Shown: in pieces, positions 57,346 through 64,000 of the stretch
Layout of the letters: each line of letters begins with the position of its first letter
Numbering within the stretch: the first letter of the stretch is position 1
Virus record (IMG/VR): IMGVR_UViG_3300030202_003733
Coordinates: 47,201 to 111,200 of that record
DNA from: a virus
Length of the DNA stretch: 64,000 nucleotides
Reading direction: 5' to 3' (one strand)
Notes under the pieces: model-generated
Databases searched by the model: none
What the model was told of the DNA's origin: nothing
The model's input: the letters and a program-made list of their open reading frames with translations, nothing else
Translations under genes and position numbers: made by a program

Positions 57346-58823
57346 TATATATCCAATTTTAATTTAAATGTGTAGTCTTGCTCTTCGGACTTTCTTATAG
57401 GCTTGTTAACTGTGGCTATGCCAATTAAATTCTTGTCCTCATCATAGATGCCCACCTTTGAAATAAATGTTTGCTTAGCATAGCTCCCACTGGGATCTGC
57501 AAATGACGAACTAACCGTATTGACCAATTCGAGTTCAGGTTCCTTATACATGTAGGACGCCGTGCGAGCCGTGTAAGCTTCGACAGAAGAAGTGTATTGA
57601 ATAGCTGTTGGGTTGGTTGTATAATTTAGATGCCCCTTTCTGGCATGTGCCATCATTGTTACAACAGGAACAAAATTAGTCCCTTCAAAAGACAGACCAA
57701 AACTAGACGAGTTTCTATGGAAGGACAGGCCGGCTGCCTTCGTTGCGGAACCAGATATTCCATCGTTAGCACCTATGCCCCAATAAATCCACTTTTGAAG
57801 TACGCGGTCGTCGGGGTCTAAAGCACTTGTCAATATCCTAGTTTCGAGGTCATTGGTGAAAGTCCAACTCCCGGTCAACACTATCACGCCTTCGTTATAT
57901 AGCACAACACCAGCGACACTTGCTGATCCGAAGTCGGCCCCGAGATCATTGGCAGTGCCGCTAACCTGTATCAGTTCTCCATTAAAATTTTTATCTTGCA
58001 CCGTGCCAGCAAGCGTACCAGATATATAGTAATCAAGCCTGACTGAGCCTTTTTTTATCGAAGAGCCATAAAATATTGATGGGATATTTATAATGTTCAC
58101 AGCTTGTTGGTCTTTGTCCCCAAGGTTTGATGAGTAAGCATAGTGCGGGCTAAGAGTTTTATAGTGGTTCAAAACATTTTCTAAGGCTTGAATTCTTGAA
58201 GCAGTAAGAAGACCTCTTAGTCTTCTATATCTCTCGTGGCTTGTTCTTGTTGTGCCGTCTGTGGCTTCAAAGATTGTGTCCCTGTCGAACTCAACACCAT
58301 CAGGGCCAACCATTCCGGTAGATAATAACAAATTACCACCCGTGTCGCCCTCCGGGAGATCATGGGCAAGACCTGCACCTGCCTCTCTCCTCTCTTTATC
58401 AAGCAAAAAAGCGTTAGATGCAGCTATACTTGCGGAGTGATTTTCAGGATAAAAATCTCTTACTATTGAAGCAGAGTAGGGATACATTGTGCCGCTTATT
58501 TGATCGCCGTAATCAAGCGCCATATAGTCTTCTGTGGAGATCGTTTTAAATGAATTCATGGTTGCATCTTTAGTCATGAAAGTATAAATTCTGTTTGGTG
58601 CCTCAAACGATGGACTTATAGCAGAACCACTTCTGTCAACATTTATTTCGTATAAACTTATATGCCCAGGTGGAACACAACCCACACTCGATGTAAATAC
58701 ACCGGAATGATGAGGTTTCATATTATGATAGATTACGGAGTCATAAATAAAAAACTCGTGATGCGGATGAGTTTTTATTGTATTCCGAAATATATCGTTG
58801 CGGCCAAATTTATAAAGAGACAT
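57345..58823 (-). CDS. Virion structural protein A, 492 aa
   Basis: A beta-rich, Gly/Ser/Thr-rich protein beginning SLYKFGRNDIFRNTIKTHPH. The last 45 residues (FISKVGIYDEDKNLIGIATV, then NKPIRKSEEQDYTFKLKLDI) match the end of the gene at 58857 (YVTTIGLYSPDNELLAVAKL, then SEPLKKTPSNELTFRVRLDY), so both carry the same C-terminal module. Probably tail fibre or baseplate-attached. A late motif lies 16 bases upstream. Confidence 0.7.
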   Translation of the reverse strand: MSLYKFGRNDIFRNTIKTHPHHEFFIYDSVIYHNMKPHHSGVFTSSVGCVPPGHISLYEINVDRSGSAISPSFEAPNRIYTFMTKDATMNSFKTISTEDYMALDYGDQISGTMYPYSASIVRDFYPENHSASIAASNAFLLDKERREAGAGLAHDLPEGDTGGNLLLSTGMVGPDGVEFDRDTIFEATDGTTRTSHERYRRLRGLLTASRIQALENVLNHYKTLSPHYAYSSNLGDKDQQAVNIINIPSIFYGSSIKKGSVRLDYYISGTLAGTVQDKNFNGELIQVSGTANDLGADFGSASVAGVVLYNEGVIVLTGSWTFTNDLETRILTSALDPDDRVLQKWIYWGIGANDGISGSATKAAGLSFHRNSSSFGLSFEGTNFVPVVTMMAHARKGHLNYTTNPTAIQYTSSVEAYTARTASYMYKEPELELVNTVSSSFADPSGSYAKQTFISKVGIYDEDKNLIGIATVNKPIRKSEEQDYTFKLKLDI

Positions 58824-58838
58824 CTACTCGCTCCTTAA

Positions 58839-58847
58839 ATAATTAGT
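58839..58847 (-). promoter_or_regulatory. Candidate late-promoter motif (ACTAATTAT)
   Basis: ACTAATTAT on the coding strand, 16 bases before the 492-aa structural gene, followed directly by the ribosome binding site AAGGAGC. Confidence 0.5.
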
Positions 58848-58856
58848 TGGCTAATA

Positions 58857-59969
58857 TTAATAGTCTAATCTGACTCTAAATGTTAACTCATTGGATGGAG
58901 TCTTTTTCAGCGGCTCGGACAACTTAGCAACCGCAAGCAATTCGTTGTCTGGTGAATAAAGTCCAATAGTAGTAACATATGAGGCAGGCAGCGCTCTGGG
59001 ATCTCCGTTCTTCACAACGATTTCACTAGCGCCGTTAGTGCCAGAAAGGTAAGTTGGGTTTGAACTGTAATTAAACTCATTGTGGTTACCTCTACAGAAA
59101 TAAACTGTAGAATTTAACTCTGTGGTATTGTTAAACTCTATGTTAAAAAGTCTATTCCGGAACGCATCACAAGAAGAGGAGATATTCGACCCAGTAAACA
59201 TTATATTAATAGAGCCTGTGTCGAAGTGGTTGGCCACTAAGTTCGGCCCAAATGGTGTGACAGCGGGGCCATGCGCTGTAAACAAAGAAGCCGTTAACAC
59301 AGCAACTCCCGCTTGATAGAACACCAGTCCAACCGGCTGATGGCCTGCTGGGGCTGCTGCCGAGGAAGTATAAAGCAGACCATACTCACCAGCAGGTGAA
59401 TTTGTTTTATAAGTTGTAGAAGCACTAAAATCTGAACAGGTTATCATAGTGTCTACAGTGAACTCTGGGATTGTGCCCAGGGCTCCATCAACAGACCCTG
59501 TGTCAACCACCAATTGGAAGCTTTCTTTTTTAATCTCATCTTTTACAAGAAGTCTTGAGAATGTGATAAAAATGGCTTCATTGATTTTGGTGCCGCCAGC
59601 AATAATATTACCATCCTGATCAAAATTTCTTATAGAGCCAGTCTCATCATAGCCAACTAAAAGCTGTGCCATTTGGTTGTAAATATTAATCTTTTTGCTC
59701 TGCTGGTTGGGCGCACCCGCACCAGACAGCGCTGAGTCGCTGGAAAAGCCGACTGTCAAATCATATATGTGATTTGCAGAAGAACTTAAAAAGGGGTAAT
59801 CAAACACACTTTGAAATATACCATGAGAGTAGTTCTTAATATTCGTTTCTGTCGTCCCCTGCACGTAGGTGCCCGAGGAAATAGTTCCTGTGAGGGGTAT
59901 AGCCTCGTGTAACAACGTTTTGGTTGTTGTTACATCGGTCGCCCCCATTTCTTTAAAAGTAGATGCCAT
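58857..59969 (-). CDS. Virion structural protein B, 370 aa (paralogue of the 492-aa protein)
   Basis: Shares with the 57345 protein a C-terminal module (IGLYSPDNELLAVAKLSEPL) and the preceding FNYSSNPTYLSGTNG element. Its N-terminal half differs (VTTTKTLLHEAIPLTGTISS). It is beta-rich with few charged residues. Likely a fibre or baseplate component; T4 equivalents are not recognisable. It follows the 299-aa gene by 26 bases. Confidence 0.7.
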   Translation of the reverse strand: MASTFKEMGATDVTTTKTLLHEAIPLTGTISSGTYVQGTTETNIKNYSHGIFQSVFDYPFLSSSANHIYDLTVGFSSDSALSGAGAPNQQSKKINIYNQMAQLLVGYDETGSIRNFDQDGNIIAGGTKINEAIFITFSRLLVKDEIKKESFQLVVDTGSVDGALGTIPEFTVDTMITCSDFSASTTYKTNSPAGEYGLLYTSSAAAPAGHQPVGLVFYQAGVAVLTASLFTAHGPAVTPFGPNLVANHFDTGSINIMFTGSNISSSCDAFRNRLFNIEFNNTTELNSTVYFCRGNHNEFNYSSNPTYLSGTNGASEIVVKNGDPRALPASYVTTIGLYSPDNELLAVAKLSEPLKKTPSNELTFRVRLDY

Positions 59970-59995
59970 TTTTTTACTCCATTGTTCCTTTTATA

Positions 59996-60895
59996 TTACT
60001 TCTTAATAAACCTAACAGGTACATCCACGCTATACCCGGTTGTGATGCCCGTTACTCTCACATACGTATCGATAAATTTAACTGAGGTTGATACACCATC
60101 TTTATTGTTTATAGATGTCGTTCCACCAAGCCTACTAAACAAAGTGTCACTTGAGTTTAATTCAACAGATATATTTAATTTAAATTCAAGTCTAGATCCT
60201 CTAGGACCATTAAACGCGCCGTCTGTGGGATCAGTGAGACTTGATATCCCCCTCACATATCCCGTACCGCCACCCATGGTAAGGAAATAAGTTGCCTTTT
60301 GATCATCATCAACAAAAGACACTGGTGTCTGGCGGCCCCCTATAGACGATATTCCACCGAGTCTATTATCAATCTCAATAGAAAATTGAGTTTCAATTAG
60401 GTCACTCGATATGCCAATTGTAGCCGGCGGACTTCCATTTGTGTCTAAGCCTTGGTCGAGGCGCACAAATCCTTCGCCGACACTTGGTCTCTCACCAAAA
60501 AGAACACCGGTAACAGTGTCAAAATCCTCTTCCGTGGTACGATTAGCACAAACTAAAAAAGTGCTGCTTGAATGCTTTTGGCTTGCACCATTTTCGTAAA
60601 GTTGAATTACCGGTAGGTACAGGTGGTCGGTCCTAGCAAGGCTCACAAGTCTGCTTTTCATAGTGGACCTATTATCTGTAAATGATTCTAAAATTGGTGT
60701 TTGGAGTATCTCTAGGTCGTAATACGCACTGCCACTAGGGTGGTTCCCGTTGAACGTCCTGTAATTGATCTCCTCATCGCCAAAGGAAAATTTTGTTACG
60801 TTAAAACTACCATCACCTCTGGCCAGTCTTTGCCTGCCAGAATCTGTTAAAACGGCGTCTAATATGATATCGCCACTGTTGTCTAAGAAACCCAT
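59996..60895 (-). CDS. Virion structural protein, 299 aa
   Basis: Begins GFLDNSGDIILDAVLTDSGR and QRLARGDGSFNVTKFSFGDE, a start that recurs in baseplate- or fibre-associated structural proteins of marine T4-like phages. The rest is beta-rich (VTGVLFGERPSVGEGFVRL; KFIDTYVRVTGITTGYSVDV). No enzymatic motif. Two copies of the late-promoter motif lie upstream, at 17 and 33 bases, which marks the start of this unit. Confidence 0.7.
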   Translation of the reverse strand: MGFLDNSGDIILDAVLTDSGRQRLARGDGSFNVTKFSFGDEEINYRTFNGNHPSGSAYYDLEILQTPILESFTDNRSTMKSRLVSLARTDHLYLPVIQLYENGASQKHSSSTFLVCANRTTEEDFDTVTGVLFGERPSVGEGFVRLDQGLDTNGSPPATIGISSDLIETQFSIEIDNRLGGISSIGGRQTPVSFVDDDQKATYFLTMGGGTGYVRGISSLTDPTDGAFNGPRGSRLEFKLNISVELNSSDTLFSRLGGTTSINNKDGVSTSVKFIDTYVRVTGITTGYSVDVPVRFIKK

Positions 60896-60911
60896 GCTAT
60901 ACTCCTCACAA

Positions 60912-60920
60912 ATAATTAGT
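60912..60920 (-). promoter_or_regulatory. Candidate late-promoter motif, proximal copy (ACTAATTAT)
   Basis: ACTAATTAT on the coding strand, 17 bases before the 299-aa gene; followed by TTGTGAGGAG. A second copy lies 16 bases further upstream. Confidence 0.5.
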
Positions 60921-60927
60921 ATTTTAT

Positions 60928-60936
60928 ATAATTAGT
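60928..60936 (-). promoter_or_regulatory. Candidate late-promoter motif, distal copy (ACTAATTAT)
   Basis: A second ACTAATTAT in the same 54-base gap, in tandem with the copy at 60912. The spacing between the copies is 16 bases, about one and a half helix turns. Confidence 0.45.
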
Positions 60937-60949
60937 TCTATTTTTTTTA

Positions 60950-63900
60950 TTATTCGTATTCTGTTTTCGTCTTAAAGTTGACATTTAAATCTATTTTCTT
61001 TCCAGTCTCAGTTGATCTAATCCTGAATTTAAACTTTTTGCCCCACAATGTATTTTCGTCGTAAAGACCGCCGCCTAATTTTGCAGTGTTTAAAGTGTCA
61101 GGCGTGTTTGTCGTGCCATCTAAAGCTTCGCCCCATTCGTTTTTAATTCCGCTGTCCTCAGTAGTTAACATACTCTGCTGCATGTTCGGTCTTATTAATA
61201 GTAATTTTTTAAAGCTCTTTGTTCCATCTACCGTTGCAGTGCTCTCAGGGCGGAAGGAGTTAATCAATGGATAAACACTACCACCGTCGTCGACCATTTC
61301 TACTTCATAAATAGATGTCGGATTCGAGAAAGTCCCATGAAAATCGACACATCTAAATGTGTAATAGTATTTAGTGTTTGGTATTAAATTATCCTCCAGT
61401 GAAGGAGACAAATTGCGTATAACGTTTGGCTTTTCAGAGAAAAAGGTACTCAATTTTTTACGAAGTTTCCCGGCAAAGTCTTGATATGATGTAGGTTTTG
61501 TAGTTGTCCGGTAGATTTCTATGTATGAAGGATAATCATCATACCCAGTTGTATGCCCATCCTCTATCCTTTGACCAGTAGCGTAAATGACCTGTGACTC
61601 GTCTGCCGGGTTCCTGGGTAGAGAATTGATAATGTTCTGATCCCCAGGTTCAATAGCTATAGGGACTTCTGTGCTTATACCAAAGGCGCATGTAAAGTTT
61701 AAAAGTATTTTATCGCTGACCGATCTGTAAGATACAATATTTACATCCGGTTTCCTGGGTGGTTTATCTGACACCTTGGATATTGCGCTGCCATAGGGCG
61801 CAAGCACAATACTAGACTTTGGACGTATTTCCAAGTCAACTGTTGCGTTATAACTTAATACTTCACCTGCGCCTTCTACTATCTCTTCTTCAGAATATTC
61901 CGCATTCATGTCGAAAGGAATTACAGACTCGGGCACAAATACTGTCGAAGAGTTTGTCCAAGAACCATTCTCCTCTGTAAAAAGGTCAGGAAACCTATTA
62001 AGATACTCTCGAAATTCTGCTCTAACTTCAGCTATGCTAGTGTAAGTTTTGTCGGGGTCTAAGACAGGTTCATTGCTATCGTCTAAAGCAAGATTGTGTG
62101 TTTGGAGCCACCTGATGGGTATCCGATATCTATAAATGTTTATAACCCCGCCATATGTATCGCCAGCCCCCACAGTTGGGTTAATCTCCAGATCTTTAGA
62201 ATCTCCGATATTTGGGTAATCTAAAATTTCCAGATCGTCAAGAACAGTTAGGTATGCTATATTTGGCGGGGCTGCAAATGCGTTATCCGGCAGATCTCCG
62301 ATCAGTACATCATAAAGAGAAACGAAGCTAAACCCCGACTCAAACAAAACCGGTCCCGGCCTTGGTTGAACAACGCGCTCGACGCACAGATCTCCTGCGC
62401 CTGCACAGGACCACGTATTGAAAGGTGCGATTATTCCGCCTTCGTTGTCTCCCAAATTCATCATCCTTGGAAAATAACTCCCCCAACTAGAATCCTCATC
62501 AGCGTTATATATATATGCACGTTCAGGCAACCCAATCTCATCTGTGTGTTTCCACCTGTTGAAACCACCAACACGCTCAGTAGAACCTTGATCCCACATA
62601 AATGGGTCTCTAGAATTTGGGGATGGGCTATCTTCATCGATGCCATCTAATGGCGAAGCAAATGTGAATTCTACATGAGTTATGACTGGTGCGGCGTCTC
62701 TATTTGTCGCCACAGACTCAACAGAAAATTGGTACTCCTGTCCTAACACATATTTTGCTTCATGCACTTCATAGTAATATTGTTTTCCAAACTTAACCTG
62801 CGTATCAACATATGAGATATTATTATCAGGTACATCAAACAAAGAGTTGGCGATATATATTTGCTGTATCATTTCGCCATTTTCATCATTATCTTTTTTA
62901 GTAATTCTGTAGCCTAATGTCTCAGTGTAAGCTAATTCGCCTTGCTGAAAGAGGGCGCTAAAGCCTCTAGCTTTTCCTTCCTCTATAAAATATATATCAT
63001 CTATAAAGTTATTATAGTTACCTTCGCGGAGATATCCTCCATCTAATTGGTTTTGTATGTACAACTCTTCGTCTTCGGGACAAACGGAGTAAAAGTTTTG
63101 TAAGGGGATCCCAGTAGCAGTAGGCTTATATATATGATATCCTTGTGTATCTTCGGAGGAGAAAAAATTTGGAACAGTAGCTCCTGACTCTGGATCGCTA
63201 TATAATTCCGGATCTTCCGCCCATAAAATAGAGTTTCTGTGACCAAAAGATATAGTTTCATTGCTGGCATCTGAGGCCCTGTAGACCTCAAATAATTCAT
63301 TGAAAGAAGTATAGTGAGCCTCAGGCGAAGAAAGATTATACAGCACTGGCCGGGTTGAGGCTTCGGATAAGACCCATGAAGAGAAAGCAAAAGTTAGATG
63401 CCTGGAGGCGAGAGACGCGGCATAGCTGCTACCGGCTGCAACCGTACCGTCCTCTCCTGCGTAGTCTTCGGGAAAATCTCGGTTGAAAGATACCCCACCA
63501 TAGAATGGGTGACGCCAAGAGTTCTGTGGGACCATCTCAAAATTATATGCCCACGAATCTTTATATGCTTTATTATCAAATACAAGTTTCTCATTTTTTT
63601 TATTAATTTTATTGATCTTATCTACAGATATATCCTCAAAAGAGTTGGCAAAATCATTGTAATATGTTTTTAACGTAACATCCAGGTCCGCACTGTCTTC
63701 CGGCAAATATTCTAAACCTTTAGAATCCACAAGATCAAAGAGGGTTGTGTGTTCAAATAAATCCGGGTAATCAACACGATCATCTATAATCGGCTTATCC
63801 GCATTTGTTACATAATATAAATAATTGAAATAAGCATTTGGCAATGACCGCTCATTTACGCTTAGACCTAAAGAGAAATCTTCATATTCTTCTTGGAAAT

Positions 63901-64000
63901 AATTATAAGAAGATAAACCTTTTATAGATTCGGGCTCGAAGCAAACAAAGGTTCCGTCGTAATAGCTTTCGCTTTCTTGAAAATAAGCCTTCATCTCTGC
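60950..64000 (-). CDS. Large virion protein with fibronectin-like segments, partial (start beyond window)
   Basis: At least 1016 codons. The frame is open to the window edge (the last visible codons are Ala-Glu before an ATG at 63994), and that ATG lacks a spaced ribosome binding site, so the true start is probably outside. The protein is rich in Tyr, Asp and Ser and contains several FnIII-like strands (KQYYYEVHEAKYVLGQEYQF; NTKYYYTFRCVDFHGTFSNP). Such domains occur on tail fibres and baseplates and may bind cell-surface carbohydrate. It heads the transcription order of the window. Confidence 0.75.
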   Translation of the reverse strand, partial: AEMKAYFQESESYYDGTFVCFEPESIKGLSSYNYFQEEYEDFSLGLSVNERSLPNAYFNYLYYVTNADKPIIDDRVDYPDLFEHTTLFDLVDSKGLEYLPEDSADLDVTLKTYYNDFANSFEDISVDKINKINKKNEKLVFDNKAYKDSWAYNFEMVPQNSWRHPFYGGVSFNRDFPEDYAGEDGTVAAGSSYAASLASRHLTFAFSSWVLSEASTRPVLYNLSSPEAHYTSFNELFEVYRASDASNETISFGHRNSILWAEDPELYSDPESGATVPNFFSSEDTQGYHIYKPTATGIPLQNFYSVCPEDEELYIQNQLDGGYLREGNYNNFIDDIYFIEEGKARGFSALFQQGELAYTETLGYRITKKDNDENGEMIQQIYIANSLFDVPDNNISYVDTQVKFGKQYYYEVHEAKYVLGQEYQFSVESVATNRDAAPVITHVEFTFASPLDGIDEDSPSPNSRDPFMWDQGSTERVGGFNRWKHTDEIGLPERAYIYNADEDSSWGSYFPRMMNLGDNEGGIIAPFNTWSCAGAGDLCVERVVQPRPGPVLFESGFSFVSLYDVLIGDLPDNAFAAPPNIAYLTVLDDLEILDYPNIGDSKDLEINPTVGAGDTYGGVINIYRYRIPIRWLQTHNLALDDSNEPVLDPDKTYTSIAEVRAEFREYLNRFPDLFTEENGSWTNSSTVFVPESVIPFDMNAEYSEEEIVEGAGEVLSYNATVDLEIRPKSSIVLAPYGSAISKVSDKPPRKPDVNIVSYRSVSDKILLNFTCAFGISTEVPIAIEPGDQNIINSLPRNPADESQVIYATGQRIEDGHTTGYDDYPSYIEIYRTTTKPTSYQDFAGKLRKKLSTFFSEKPNVIRNLSPSLEDNLIPNTKYYYTFRCVDFHGTFSNPTSIYEVEMVDDGGSVYPLINSFRPESTATVDGTKSFKKLLLIRPNMQQSMLTTEDSGIKNEWGEALDGTTNTPDTLNTAKLGGGLYDENTLWGKKFKFRIRSTETGKKIDLNVNFKTKTEYE

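Noticed and set aside
63992-63994. ATG at 63994 as the true start of the large virion protein
   Set aside because: The frame remains open to the window edge and GCAGAG directly abuts the ATG; the gene is treated as partial.
1-64000. tRNA or other stable RNA genes
   Set aside because: All gaps are under 200 bases and none shows a cloverleaf, T-loop or anticodon stem by eye; a covariance-model scan could still find one that overlaps genes.

Overview
The window is a 64-kb, densely packed piece of a T4-like, contractile-tailed virus (Caudoviricetes, myovirus morphology), probably an uncultivated aquatic one. Every supported gene lies on the minus strand, so transcription runs from high to low coordinates. 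Gaps are almost all under 100 bases, and no stretch over 300 bases lacks a gene. I see no tRNA or rRNA gene, insertion sequence, integrase or CRISPR array. A Gram-negative host is suggested by a lipoprotein signal, a spanin-like lysis gene and a secreted glycosidase. The host species cannot be read from the sequence.

In the order of transcription: (1) 63994-57345 holds large tail or fibre structural genes. (2) 57345-45945 mixes a RuvC-like resolvase, three long proteins with a shared capsid-targeting-like N-terminus (one a two-domain peptidoglycan hydrolase, one a glycine-zipper/LysM protein, one with a helix-hairpin-helix glycosylase-like patch), a secreted phosphodiester glycosidase, a DnaG-type primase and a single-chain Mre11-Rad50 fusion. 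(3) 45918-44938 is a lysis cassette. (4) 44923-32230 is the head module: large terminase, portal, prohead protease, ribosomal protein bS21, scaffold and major capsid protein. (5) 32161-17044 is the neck, sheath, tube, tape measure and baseplate module. (6) 17031-7334 is the replication and nucleotide module: family A polymerase, an HxGH nucleotidyltransferase, an FtsZ/tubulin-like protein, ssDNA-binding protein, a lipoprotein and membrane-protein pair, RecA/UvsX, 5'-3' exonuclease, DnaB-like helicase and class II ribonucleotide reductase. (7) 7278-1 holds small genes, a CPBP membrane protease, a Rossmann-like plus nucleotidyltransferase-like pair, a full-length DnaE polymerase and the N-terminus of a dUTPase cut by the window edge.

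Together the genes form a self-sufficient replication and recombination set (two polymerases, primase, helicase, SSB, RecA, Mre11-Rad50, RuvC, exonuclease, RNR, dUTPase) and a complete T4-type virion assembly line. The major capsid protein and several putative internal proteins carry (L/I)xE-A/G sites that match T4 prohead-protease cleavage, which suggests a set of enzymes packaged in the capsid and ejected with the DNA. Sigma70-like promoters occur in front of replication genes and one baseplate operon. A recurrent AT-rich motif, ACTA(A/T)TTAT, precedes most virion operons and is a candidate late promoter.
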